Below are positions 32,047 to 40,516 of a stretch of 64,000 nt of DNA, one piece after another; position 1 is the first letter of the stretch; every line of letters begins with the position of its first letter. Source of the DNA: VBAS01 sp963773465 (GTDB taxonomy: Bacteria > Bacteroidota > Bacteroidia > Chitinophagales > Chitinophagaceae). The stretch is from contig CAVZBF010000002.1 in the NCBI GenBank assembly GCA_963773465.1, positions 1,488,001-1,552,000 of the forward strand, read 5' to 3'. The notes below the pieces were generated by a model, which made no database searches, had not been told where the DNA came from, and worked only from the letters and a program-made list of their open reading frames with translations. The position numbers and the translations under genes are program-made.

Positions 32047-32703
32047 ATGAATGCCCTTGTTGCCTACACCATTAATGAAAATGATTTTGTGCTTAGCCCC
32101 GAACGGGTAATGTTTTGGGAAAAACAAAAAGCACTCATTATAGCAGACCTGCATATTGGTAAAACCGGTCATTTCAGAAAATCAGGAATACCCGTACCGC
32201 AAAATGTTTTTAAAGAAGACTTGCAGCGCTTATTTACTCAAATACTTTTTTTCAAAGCTGAAAAACTGATCATTGCCGGGGATCTTTCGCATAGCAAATC
32301 GAATAAAGAAATGGATATGTTTAAGAAATGGCGAAATGATCTGACTGGCCTGGAGATCAATTTGGTGAATGGGAACCATGATATTCTTGACAAGAAATGG
32401 TATGAAGACGTAAAGATCGAAACAAAAGATTGCCTTGACATTGATAGTTTTTCTTTTTGCCATGATCCCGAACAAGCTTCGGTGAAAGATCCGAAACATT
32501 ATACGTTCTGTGGCCATATTCATCCGGGAATAAGTATTCGTGGCCGTGGCCGGCAATATTTGCAATTCCCCTGTTTTTACTTTGGAAATAATATTGGCAT
32601 TCTTCCGGCCTTCAGCCGATTTACCGGTTGTGTAAATGTAGATGCGCAACGAGGTGAAAATATTTTTGCAATCGTTGACAATGGCATTATGCAGGTGCAG
32701 TGA
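32047..32703 (+). CDS. pdeM: Ligase-associated DNA damage response endonuclease PdeM
   Basis: 218 aa calcineurin-like metallophosphoesterase. Metal-binding motifs in order: ADLHIGK (residues 33-39), GDLSHSK near 80, NGNHD near 106 and CGHIHPG near 157. Length and motif set fit the PdeM family encoded beside ligase, exonuclease and Lhr helicase. It probably acts on nucleic acid or nucleotide substrates in the same repair pathway. It follows the helicase by 80 bp and ends exactly where the convergent DUF5916 gene ends (stops adjacent at 32703/32704). Confidence 0.9.
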   Translation: MNALVAYTINENDFVLSPERVMFWEKQKALIIADLHIGKTGHFRKSGIPVPQNVFKEDLQRLFTQILFFKAEKLIIAGDLSHSKSNKEMDMFKKWRNDLTGLEINLVNGNHDILDKKWYEDVKIETKDCLDIDSFSFCHDPEQASVKDPKHYTFCGHIHPGISIRGRGRQYLQFPCFYFGNNIGILPAFSRFTGCVNVDAQRGENIFAIVDNGIMQVQ

Positions 32704-35154
32704 TCAGCGTTTTTTTCTTAGTGTGTTATAATCTATAAAATATATAAAACGAAGGGTGAGTTCATTGCCATGGCGCAGGTCAAGTGTTTGTCCAAGATTA
32801 TTGAAATACTTTCTATGTATGCTTCCATCAACATTTTCTTCCCTTCCAAGAAAATTTTTCCATCCAAGTACAACGCGGCTGCCAAGACGGAAATCCCATG
32901 TAAAGAATGCATCGAGGTTAAAAAAGTTTACATTCTCATCCTGGTTTGGTATAAATGCACGGGGAATGTCTTTTCCATCGGCATCAACATTTGCAAATCG
33001 CTTATAAAGCACTTTGCTCCAGTTATGCCGCACTCTCATTGTTAAATTCATTCGCGGGGTAAAATTGTAAACGCCCTGGTAAATGGAAGTGATGTCGGTA
33101 AAATCAACAAAACTGATGATCGGTTCACTGCTTAGCTCTCTCCCCGCAAAAACGATATAGTCTGTTTCTTTTTCCGAAGCATTCGTCACTTCCATTGTCA
33201 CTTTGTTACTAAAGCGATAACGCAGGCCCAACTCATATTTATAATAGTTATGCTTTTCAGGTATATGGAATACAGAGCCAAGCACCTCGTAGCTAAAAAA
33301 TAATTTCTTCCTGCTATCGGTACTTCCTTCTACCTGTGCAAAACTGTATGCTGGGCGTTTTGCATACCGGTCCGGAGTATTTAAAACAAAATAATCGTTT
33401 TCGCCAAATGGTATTGTGCCTAATGTAAGACTAACATCCCAGAAATTTTTAAATACCCAAAAACCAGTAGCCGTCGATTGAAAATAATTATAGGCAAAAG
33501 GCTTATACAGCAACTTATAATCTGTTCGCAGTGAATAAGTGTAAGTAAGAAATTTTCCCTTTGGTGTAAATTGATTATAGCTTATTTGACCAGAATATGA
33601 AACTTCATTTGCCGCGGGCAAAATTCCAATATCATTAGGATCATACTTATCTGATTCGATTAGATGTTGCAGCGAATATTGAATTTTACCACTCACTTTG
33701 CCAACCCGCAAGCTTGTACTAAAACCATCGTACCCGGCAGCACCAAAAATTTTGCTATATCGTGCCGCACCACGCACATTGAATTTATTTTCTTTATTAA
33801 AAAAGCTAAAGTCTAATGCAGAAACATTTGCATCACGGTTTGTACTTTCCCGTATAACATTTGTGTTTGTAAATGTTATATAAGACCTGTTTTTTAATGC
33901 CTGGTCAACAACTATAATATTATAATTGGCTAGTGGCTCGGTTTCAATTATACTGTCAAGCTTTGTTGTTTTATTCCTGATTATTGCTCTTTCTCTTTGG
34001 CCAATTGCATTAAAAAAACCGATGCCCAATTTATTTTTTGTACGTCCTGAAAATTTTATGGCATTATATAAATTGGTTACTGCAGGGTTTTCAATGATCT
34101 CGTAATTAGGATTACTTTGAACAAAGTTTTGAATAAACCCGAATCGCTGGGGCAACTCTCCCACCCTTCTTGAATAAAATAACCCGGCTTTATTAAAAAG
34201 TTCCGTGCCTTCAGTAAAGAACGGCCTGTTCTCATCAAACCTGATCTCATAAGGAGTAAGATTATTAACCACATTATCAGAAACTACCTGCCCGAAATCA
34301 GGAATAATCGTAGCATCGAGTGTAAAGCTTTCGCTGAGTCCATACTTAAGATCCATACCGCCGCTTTTCAGCCATTCCGTTTTTTTGCCTCCTGCAACGG
34401 GAGAAACATTTATACCTGTAGATAAGTAGGGAGAAAAACTTAATCGTAGCGGAGGCTCGATATTTTTAAGACTGGTATAATCGCCAAACTGGTTTACAAA
34501 ACCATTTACATTGGGATCAACAAAATTCCAAAACGAATTTTCATTATTTGTTCTTGTGAACCGCATGAATTGAATGCCCCAATCCTGCACGTCCTTTTTT
34601 GAAAACCGTAAAGAAAAATAAGGGATACGTATTTCCAATGACCATCCATTGCCGAGCATTTTTGTTTTGCTTTCCCAAACGGCATCCCATGTTTTATCGC
34701 CATATTCTCCAAAATCACCATCAAAGTTTGCTGAAAGCCTTGCGTCTGTTTGCACATTCGCAGAGGTGACAAGGAACTGGAAACCGTTTTGATTATCGTT
34801 ATATGTATCAAAAAAAACAGAGAAATAATCAACATCAGATTGTTGCTCATCGTCTCTTGCTGTTAGTTGTTTCCTAATATGTGCTGGATCATCATATGCC
34901 ATGACGCCGATATAAACGGCCGTATTATCATAAAGGACTTTTACTTCTGTTTTTAGTGTAGCCGGTGCCCCGGCTTTTGGAAAGTTTTGAATAAAATCAG
35001 TAGCGAGGGAAGCGGTTTGCCATGCGGCATCTTCAAGATTGCCATCAATTCTAATTGGAATAGTTGTTTTAACTGCGGGCAGGTTCCGGGTTTGCGAAAA
35101 ACCATGGAAAAACACTACCATCATGGGTAACAGGAAAAAAGGCTTAATGGCCAT
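32704..35154 (-). CDS. DUF5916 / carbohydrate-binding family 9-like outer-membrane protein
   Basis: 816 aa. A signal peptide (PFFLLPMMVVFFHGFSQ) is followed by a CBM9-like domain at residues of about 30-220 (IPIRIDGNLEDAAW, VKVLYDNTAVYIGV, DYFSVFFDTYNDNQNG). A DUF5916 region to the C-terminus contains RFDENRPFFTEG and alternating aromatic strands ending in LTLRFIYFIDYN, as expected of an outer-membrane beta-barrel. The substrate is unknown for the family. It is monocistronic, convergent with pdeM and divergent in spacing from the repressor upstream. Confidence 0.88.
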   Translation of the reverse strand: MAIKPFFLLPMMVVFFHGFSQTRNLPAVKTTIPIRIDGNLEDAAWQTASLATDFIQNFPKAGAPATLKTEVKVLYDNTAVYIGVMAYDDPAHIRKQLTARDDEQQSDVDYFSVFFDTYNDNQNGFQFLVTSANVQTDARLSANFDGDFGEYGDKTWDAVWESKTKMLGNGWSLEIRIPYFSLRFSKKDVQDWGIQFMRFTRTNNENSFWNFVDPNVNGFVNQFGDYTSLKNIEPPLRLSFSPYLSTGINVSPVAGGKKTEWLKSGGMDLKYGLSESFTLDATIIPDFGQVVSDNVVNNLTPYEIRFDENRPFFTEGTELFNKAGLFYSRRVGELPQRFGFIQNFVQSNPNYEIIENPAVTNLYNAIKFSGRTKNKLGIGFFNAIGQRERAIIRNKTTKLDSIIETEPLANYNIIVVDQALKNRSYITFTNTNVIRESTNRDANVSALDFSFFNKENKFNVRGAARYSKIFGAAGYDGFSTSLRVGKVSGKIQYSLQHLIESDKYDPNDIGILPAANEVSYSGQISYNQFTPKGKFLTYTYSLRTDYKLLYKPFAYNYFQSTATGFWVFKNFWDVSLTLGTIPFGENDYFVLNTPDRYAKRPAYSFAQVEGSTDSRKKLFFSYEVLGSVFHIPEKHNYYKYELGLRYRFSNKVTMEVTNASEKETDYIVFAGRELSSEPIISFVDFTDITSIYQGVYNFTPRMNLTMRVRHNWSKVLYKRFANVDADGKDIPRAFIPNQDENVNFFNLDAFFTWDFRLGSRVVLGWKNFLGREENVDGSIHRKYFNNLGQTLDLRHGNELTLRFIYFIDYNTLRKKR

Positions 35155-35178
35155 TGCAGTCAGTTAATTAGCTAACGG

Positions 35179-35186
35179 CAAATATA
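35179..35186 (-). promoter_or_regulatory. Candidate -7 box for the DUF5916 gene
   Basis: The minus strand reads TATATTTG, an exact TAnnTTTG match 25 bp before the start codon. No TTG is found at the expected -33 distance, so this is only a partial promoter match. Confidence 0.35.
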
Positions 35187-35254
35187 ATTCTTTAAATCCT
35201 TGTTACATAGCGATTATTTGTATTAATAATAATCACTAAATCATTGAGGGTAAA

Positions 35255-36004
35255 TCAATTCATTTTCTTTTTCAACGTACTTACCTGCTGGTGCAAATTG
35301 GTAACAATATTTGCCAGTTGGTTTATATCCCATCTTTGTTGCGACACCGCACGGCTGATAACAACCGACGCCTGCCATAGTTCCAGCACCTCATCTGAGT
35401 TAATCTGATAAGGTTGGTAAGAAGGGTTATCACTTAACAAAGTCAACTTGTTCTTAATACGATTGTTCTTATCGATTCTTTTGTAAACGATTCCCTCGGA
35501 TTTTGAAACCACGATATAAGTGTAATTATTTTTTACTTCATCAAGGGTTTCTACCTTCTCGCCAACAATTATTGAACCGCTTGGTGTTGGCAGCATGGAG
35601 TCACCCATAATTTCAAATGCACGGTAATTTCCACCAGATAACATTGGCAGCGTAAATGTATTCAGCTCATCAATATAATCAGGATCGGCAAAGCCATTTA
35701 AATAGCCGGCCGCTGCTTTCATTGGCACAAAAGGAATGTCCGGTCTTCCACCCGCAAGCTTCATCGCTCTTCTTTTGGCCAGGTAATTTCCTTTGTTCTC
35801 ACTCAGATCTTTTCGCAAAACATCATCCATCGATAACTTGAAAATATCACAAATTGTTTCCAGCACTTCAAGATTAGGTTTGGCTCTTTCTTCTTCATAC
35901 GCACCAATAAGCGATCTTTTGATACGAAGCTTATCCGCAAATTCCTGTTGTGTCCAGCCGCGCAGCTTGCGCAGGTACTTTAGATTTTGATTGGCAATAT
36001 TCAT
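35255..36004 (-). CDS. XRE-family repressor with S24 (LexA-like) protease domain
   Basis: 249 aa. Residues 5-62 form a Cro/C1 helix-turn-helix (LRKLRGWTQQEFADKL, RSLIGAYEEERAKPN). Residues of about 90-215 form an S24 domain with Ser136 in GDSMLPT and Lys175 in VYKRI, the expected catalytic dyad. A KAAAGYL sequence at residues 96-102 contains an Ala-Gly bond placed like a LexA/CI self-cleavage site. The C-terminal 35 residues may form a coiled coil (LANIVTNLHQQVSTLKK). This suggests a repressor that could be inactivated by a damage or stress signal. It lies close to the repair operon, but nothing in the sequence proves that it controls it. An inverted repeat upstream of its start may be its own operator. 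Confidence 0.9.
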   Translation of the reverse strand: MNIANQNLKYLRKLRGWTQQEFADKLRIKRSLIGAYEEERAKPNLEVLETICDIFKLSMDDVLRKDLSENKGNYLAKRRAMKLAGGRPDIPFVPMKAAAGYLNGFADPDYIDELNTFTLPMLSGGNYRAFEIMGDSMLPTPSGSIIVGEKVETLDEVKNNYTYIVVSKSEGIVYKRIDKNNRIKNKLTLLSDNPSYQPYQINSDEVLELWQASVVISRAVSQQRWDINQLANIVTNLHQQVSTLKKKMN

Positions 36005-36026
36005 AAGAAACTAATTGAGTTAGCTG

Positions 36027-36045
36027 CAAAATACTAAATATTTTG
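36027..36045. promoter_or_regulatory. Candidate operator between the repressor gene and surE
   Basis: Perfect 7-bp arms CAAAATA and TATTTTG are separated by CTAAA, 23 bp before the repressor start and 80 bp before surE. On the minus strand TATTTTG also resembles a -7 box, with a TTG 18 bp upstream, so a bound dimer would cover the promoter. This fits autoregulation by an XRE/S24 protein. Confidence 0.55.
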
Positions 36046-36125
36046 GTTTCTCAAAAAACATTTTCTGCGAAATCGTTTTGGGCAGGCGGGAAAAAACAAA
36101 CATTTTTGCGGTTGAATAAGAACCT

Positions 36126-36956
36126 ATGTCAAAAACTAAGAAACCGGAAAAAGCAGCGGTAAAAAGATCGGCAGGCAAAAAAAAAGAAAAACCAGTAATC
36201 CTTATCACAAATGATGATGGTGTATCAGCCCCCGGTCTCAGAAACCTGGTGGAAGCTGTAAAAGATCTTGGAAAAATAATTGTCGTAGCGCCTGACAAAC
36301 CACAGTCCGGCATGGGGCATGCAATTACGATCGGCTCGCCGCTGCGACTGCACCCTGTAAATTTTTTTGAAGGCATCGAAGCTTATAGTTGTACCGGCAC
36401 CCCGGTTGATTGTGTAAAGCTGGCCGTTGATAAAGTGCTTCACCGCAAGCCTGATCTTTGTCTTAGTGGTATCAATCACGGTGCTAATCATAGTATCAAT
36501 GTAATTTATTCGGGTACTATGTCGGCCGCAGTTGAAGCAGCAATTGAAAGTATTCCTTCAGTCGGCTTTTCCCTGCTTGATTATAGTATTGAAGCAGATT
36601 TTGAGCCCGCAAGAAAATATGCCCGGGTCATCGTAAAAAAACTGCTGACTGAAAAACAGGACAAACACATGATCCTTAATGTAAACATTCCTCTTGCAAC
36701 TATGGAAGAAATTAAAGGAATAATGATCTGCCGGCAGGCTTATGCAAAATATGAAGAAGATTTTATTGAACGTCATGACCCGCATGGCCGCAAATATTTT
36801 TGGCTTACCGGTGAGTTTGTAAATTTTGATAAAGGCAAGGACACGGATGTTTGGGCATTGGCAAATAATTATATAAGCGTAGTTCCTGTACAATTTGATA
36901 TGACCAATTACGTTCTTAAAACTAAATTTGAAAAATCGTGGCAACATTTATCCTGA
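36126..36956 (+). CDS. surE: 5'/3'-nucleotidase SurE
   Basis: 276 aa, metal-dependent nucleoside monophosphate phosphatase. The NDDG motif at residues 29-32 starts the metal site. Further conserved blocks are VVAPDKPQSGMGHAIT, CTGTPVDCVKLAV, SGINHGANHSINVIYSGT and a D-P-H-G segment near residue 218. A Lys-rich extension of about 22 residues precedes the usual start, and no better in-frame ATG lies closer to the domain. The 3' end overlaps the next gene by 19 bp. The surE-small membrane protein-lpxB order suggests one transcript. Confidence 0.93.
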   Translation: MSKTKKPEKAAVKRSAGKKKEKPVILITNDDGVSAPGLRNLVEAVKDLGKIIVVAPDKPQSGMGHAITIGSPLRLHPVNFFEGIEAYSCTGTPVDCVKLAVDKVLHRKPDLCLSGINHGANHSINVIYSGTMSAAVEAAIESIPSVGFSLLDYSIEADFEPARKYARVIVKKLLTEKQDKHMILNVNIPLATMEEIKGIMICRQAYAKYEEDFIERHDPHGRKYFWLTGEFVNFDKGKDTDVWALANNYISVVPVQFDMTNYVLKTKFEKSWQHLS

Positions 36957-37243
36957 AAAGAGATAACCTTAGGCTTGGATTAGTTCTGGGGCTGCTTGGC
37001 CCGGTGCTTGGTCTTGTGATTATTTACTTTATTAAATTTTCCATTCTTATAGTTTTACAGACTTTCTTGATTATTTTTTTAATGATAGCAAACTTGATCA
37101 CTTCTATCGGGGCTTTATGCCTGTTGGCAAATGCAGTGCTGTTTACTATTTATATAAATACACACCGCGATAAAACAGCCAAAGGGATCTTTGCAACCAC
37201 ACTTGTTTATGGCATAGCCATCCTGGTAATAAAAATTATTTAG
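36938..37243 (+). CDS. Small integral membrane protein between surE and lpxB
   Basis: 101 aa from a GTG start inside the surE 3' end. Three hydrophobic segments (about residues 12-33, 38-65 and 82-100) with a short charged loop NTHRDKTAKG. No signal peptide or catalytic motif. I recognise no named family. The overlap with surE and the position before lpxB suggest co-translation and an envelope role. Confidence 0.7.
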   Translation: MATFILKRDNLRLGLVLGLLGPVLGLVIIYFIKFSILIVLQTFLIIFLMIANLITSIGALCLLANAVLFTIYINTHRDKTAKGIFATTLVYGIAILVIKII

Positions 37244-37437
37244 ATCCCTGCAATAGAGCCCTGTTGCGATGCTCCATTCATCTTTCAATCTATCATTCAG
37301 CAATTGCGTCGCAGTTTACCCAGGCACAAGTGAGAAATAAAGCAAGCTTATTCGAAACTTGCGGACGAAGTACCGAATAATCGCACTCTTGTACTTCCTT
37401 ATCGCTATTCAGCTTTTAATGTATTTTGCATTCAGCA

Positions 37438-38595
37438 ATGAAATATTACATCATAGCAGGGGAAGCCAGTGGTGATCTGCATGGCAGCAATCTTATCAAA
37501 GAATTAAAAAAGCTTGATGCGTCTGCAACTATCCGTTGCTGGGGTGGAGATAAAATGCAACAAGCGGGTGGTGACCTCGTAAAGCATTACCGTGACCTGG
37601 CCTTTATGGGTTTCTGGGAAGTATTGAAAAATATTTTTACCATCCTTCGCAATCTTACATTTTGTAAAAAAGATATTGAACAATTTCAACCCGATGCATT
37701 AATTCTTATTGACTATCCGGGATTTAATCTTCGAATAGCAAAATGGGCAAAGCAAAAGGGCTTTCGCATTATCTATTATATTTCGCCGCAGGTATGGGCA
37801 TGGAAAGAGAACCGGGTGAAGATGATGAAACAGACAATTGACAAAATGATCGTGATCCTTCCGTTTGAAAAAGATTATTTTAAAAACAAATGGAACTGGG
37901 ATGTGGAGTATGTGGGGCATCCCTTAGTGGAAGTGGTTGAGAGTTTTAAGTCTGGAGCTCGGAGTCAGGAGTCAGGAGTCGGGAGTCGGGAGTCGGGAGT
38001 CAACTCACCACTCACCACTCACCACTCACCAATCGTTGCTTTGCTTCCTGGCAGTCGTAAGCAGGAGATATTAAAAAAGCTGCCGGTAATGCTGGAAGTG
38101 AGTAAAGGTTTTCCTTCTTATCAATTCATTGTTGCGAGAGCGCCGGGTCTTGATGATAATTTTTATTCTTCATTGCTGAGCTCATATAGTAATGTGAGTG
38201 CAGTATCGGGAAAAACGTATGACTTTTAATGCAGGCAAAAGCAGCATTGGTAACATCGGGTACAGCTACGTTGGAAACTGCGTTGTTTTCAGTGCCTGAA
38301 GTTGTTTGTTATAAAGGATCATTTCTTTCCTATGAAATTGGCAGGCGACTGGTGAAAGTAAAATATATTTCGTTGGTGAATCTTATTATGGATAAACTCG
38401 TGGTGAAAGAATTAATTCAACATGATATGAATGCAAAAAATCTTGAACACGAATTGCACGAATTATTAACGAATGAACAACGGATCTCACAATTGAAAAA
38501 AGATTATGCGTGATTTGAAAAATCTTTTAAGTGAAAAAGGAAATGCTTCAGCAAAAGCCGCACAGCTTATCTACGATTTTACCTCAGGAAAATAA
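37438..38595 (+). CDS. lpxB: Lipid-A-disaccharide synthase LpxB, split by two frameshifts
   Basis: Glycosyltransferase family 19. It joins UDP-2,3-diacylglucosamine and lipid X to make the lipid A disaccharide at the inner membrane. MKYYIIAGEASGDLHG opens the family, so the ATG at 37438 is preferred to one four codons earlier. IDYPGFNLRIAKWAK, YYISPQVWAWKENRV, VGHPL and LLPGSRKQEI follow. Frame is lost near 38226 (one base missing before TTTTA) and a wrong stop results. It resumes as MQAKAALVTSGTATLETALF, and a second indel (extra T near 38512) hides the end ADLKNLL ... FTSGK, whose stop is 38593-38595. The two indels cancel. Residues of about 172-198 are a heptamer repeat insertion just before LLPGSRK. 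Frameshifts in an essential gene suggest sequence error. Confidence 0.88.
37953..38030. repeat. Heptamer inverted element inside lpxB (copy 4)
   Basis: The left arm has GGAGTCA / GGAGTCG units at 7-bp spacing (37961-38000). The right arm has ACTCACC units (38003-38030). The arms are imperfect reverse complements. It is translated in frame as ARSQESGVGSRESGVN and SPLTTHHSP. Flanking LpxB motifs VGHPLVEV and LLPGSRKQEI are undamaged, so the element sits in a surface loop between the two Rossmann-like domains. Confidence 0.85.
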
Positions 38596-38685
38596 TTTTA
38601 TAGCAAGCAGAATTAAGCAAAGCATAAAATATCAAAATACTTGTCCTGTTTATCCAATGCATTTTTCGTATAAAATCCGTGTTGG

Positions 38686-38708
38686 GCCTGTTGGGATCAG
38701 GCTTTTTT
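38686..38708 (+). terminator. Probable rho-independent terminator after lpxB
   Basis: A GCCTG stem, a seven-base loop and CAGGC are followed by six T residues, 90 bp after the corrected lpxB stop. The 5-bp stem is short, so strength is uncertain. Confidence 0.55.
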
Positions 38709-38877
38709 AAATACAGATATTCTGCTATTTGCTTTAAAACACCCATAGAAAGATTTCAAAGTTACAGTAAATAACAGGTGGCAGATTTATTGTTTAAAAA
38801 TACTACTGCTATTTTTTTATAAAAAAGCAATTATGAATACAGAAGAAGTCGTACCTTTTTCATCCAAAATTTATTTT

Positions 38878-39450
38878 ATGAAACGAATAACCTTTGCACT
38901 TTGCACAATTTTCTTACTTACTACCGTCAATAAATTGCATGCACAGAATGCGGACGAAATGAAAGCATACCAGGATTTTATGACTCCCGGCGCAATGCAC
39001 AAATGGATGGCCAAGTTCAATGGCACATGGGAAGCGGATATCACAAGTTTTATGAATCCTGCAAGCCCGGATAAATCAAAAGCTACAAACACAATGACTA
39101 CTATCATGAATGGATTATACCAGGTGGGTGACCATGCCGGCAATATGATGGGTATGCCTTTCCAGGGACATAGCATTATGGGGTATGACAATGCTAAAAA
39201 AATGTTTGTATCTACATGGGTCGATAATATGGGTTCCGGTATTATTTATATGACCGGCACTTACGATGAAGCTACAAAAACTCTCCACCTGAAAGGAAAA
39301 CAAACTAATCCAATGAACGGAAAAGATGCTGGCATTCGTGAAGTGATGAAGGTCATAGACGACAATACTTATACATTGGAAATGTATGGGGATGGACCTG
39401 ATGGAAAAGAAATAAAGTATATGGAGGGAACTTTTAAAAGAAAGAAGTAA
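38878..39450 (+). CDS. Secreted DUF1579-family protein
   Basis: 190 aa from the ATG at 38878, chosen because it gives a clean signal peptide (MKRITFALCTIFLLTTVNKLHAQ). A longer in-frame start at 38833 would bury it. The mature part has the DUF1579 lipocalin-like pattern: MAKFNGTWEADITSFM, GLYQVGDHAGNMMGMPF, GHSIMGYDNAKKMFVSTWVD, GIIYMTGTYDEATKTLHLKG. Function is unknown in this family. It has its own transcription unit, bounded by a bidirectional terminator. Confidence 0.85.
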   Translation: MKRITFALCTIFLLTTVNKLHAQNADEMKAYQDFMTPGAMHKWMAKFNGTWEADITSFMNPASPDKSKATNTMTTIMNGLYQVGDHAGNMMGMPFQGHSIMGYDNAKKMFVSTWVDNMGSGIIYMTGTYDEATKTLHLKGKQTNPMNGKDAGIREVMKVIDDNTYTLEMYGDGPDGKEIKYMEGTFKRKK

Positions 39451-39460
39451 TTCAATTCAA

Positions 39461-39493
39461 AAGAAATCCCCGATCATGAGTCGGGGATTTCTT
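39461..39493. terminator. Bidirectional terminator between convergent genes
   Basis: A 13-bp perfect stem AAGAAATCCCCGA / TCGGGGATTTCTT with a seven-base loop, A-rich on one side and T-rich on the other, serves both the DUF1579 gene and the convergent SRPBCC gene, whose stop lies at its edge. Confidence 0.88.
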
Positions 39494-39930
39494 TATTGAT
39501 TTTCCAACACCTGTTTTAATGTTTGCAGATCTTTTTCCTGGCGTTTTTTAAATTCACCTTTCATCAATGGCCCAATTTGCTTCCATAAAAATCCTTTGAA
39601 CTTTGTATCTGACGAAAGAGAGACCTCTGTCTGATCATTTCCCAGGTCATTAAAGCTATTCGTTACTTTATTTAACATCATTGAGGAATCAAGGATACCA
39701 ATAATTCTTTTTTCCCGGACCACTTCGGTAAGTTCGCCGTCAAGTATTAATTCTTTTCCCCGCTCAAGAAAATGATGTTTTGTTTTTGCTCCCACGGTAC
39801 CGGGAATGCCACTTATGTGTTCAAATTTCTGAAAGCCGCCAAGCCAGAGTTTCAGGTTATCCGGATCCTGAAAAAATTCCCAAACTTCTTTTACCGGTTT
39901 ATTAATGATGACTGTTGTTTCCGTAAGCAT
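39493..39930 (-). CDS. SRPBCC-family protein
   Basis: 145 aa, START/Bet v1-like fold. The opening TETTVIINKPVKEVWEFFQD, then LKLWLGGFQKFEHISG and a C-terminal long helix (GPLMKGEFKKRQEKDLQTLK) are typical of polyketide-cyclase/SRPBCC lipid or ligand binding proteins. No catalytic residue can be assigned. It follows the exported DinB gene by 17 bp, so it is probably co-transcribed with it. Confidence 0.85.
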   Translation of the reverse strand: MLTETTVIINKPVKEVWEFFQDPDNLKLWLGGFQKFEHISGIPGTVGAKTKHHFLERGKELILDGELTEVVREKRIIGILDSSMMLNKVTNSFNDLGNDQTEVSLSSDTKFKGFLWKQIGPLMKGEFKKRQEKDLQTLKQVLENQ

Positions 39931-39947
39931 TCATCAAAAATACTTTT

Positions 39948-40484
39948 CTAAAACAACTTTTCATTAGGGGGTTTGATGCCCAGCAACCGGATATAAATAG
40001 TTGTCTGCCCGCGGTGGTGTGTCTGATGCTCAAATGCCTTCAGCAACCAGGCGTATCTTGTCTCATCAAAATTGCCTCTTTTATTTTTTTCTTCGAGCTT
40101 AGAAACATCCATGCTTTTAATTCCTTCTATTGCAAAATCATAGCTCGCCATTACATAATAATTCACGGAATCGGCAGATTGGGCTGTTGCGCTTTGCTCG
40201 ATAATGCGGTTACCCCAGATCCTTTCTTTACCAGTTCCGTTTGCACTTAGCCCCATATTGGCCTGTGCCAGGTGCAACATCTGCTGAGCAAATGTTCTTA
40301 CACTGTCCTGAGCCCGGAAACTATATTTATCTTTTGGCATTGCATCAAGATATTCTTTTGTATAGGCTTTTGCCCTTTCCCAATCTTTTATCAATTGCGC
40401 CTTTACTGTTTCACCAAGTTGTGCATTGACTGATAAGAAACCCAACAATACTATTGTTGCAGTTAATACGATATTTTTTCTCAT
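39948..40484 (-). CDS. Exported DinB-family protein
   Basis: 178 aa. A signal peptide (MRKNIVLTATIVLLGFLSVNA) precedes a DinB/YfiT four-helix domain. Its metal-binding histidines are suggested by MLHLAQAN near residue 70 and HQTHHRGQT near 155. Family members are putative metal-dependent transferases. An exported copy is less common than cytoplasmic ones but is recurrent in Bacteroidota. It lies in a same-strand row with the sulfurtransferase upstream (32 bp). Confidence 0.87.
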   Translation of the reverse strand: MRKNIVLTATIVLLGFLSVNAQLGETVKAQLIKDWERAKAYTKEYLDAMPKDKYSFRAQDSVRTFAQQMLHLAQANMGLSANGTGKERIWGNRIIEQSATAQSADSVNYYVMASYDFAIEGIKSMDVSKLEEKNKRGNFDETRYAWLLKAFEHQTHHRGQTTIYIRLLGIKPPNEKLF

Positions 40485-40516
40485 AAAAAATTTGGGTTAA
40501 ATAGCTAAATAATTAG

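Noticed and set aside
31735..32172. 145-aa minus-strand ORF across the helicase end and pdeM start
   Set aside because: It is antisense to two well-supported genes and shows no coding motif of its own.
36020..36376. 118-aa minus-strand ORF over the surE start
   Set aside because: It overlaps the conserved surE N-terminus in antisense and has no recognisable domain.
37244..37437. Spacer between the membrane protein and lpxB with words such as GCGTCGCA and TTGCGATG
   Set aside because: It looks like possible dispersed repeat sequence, but I could not define ends, arms or a product, so no element is called.
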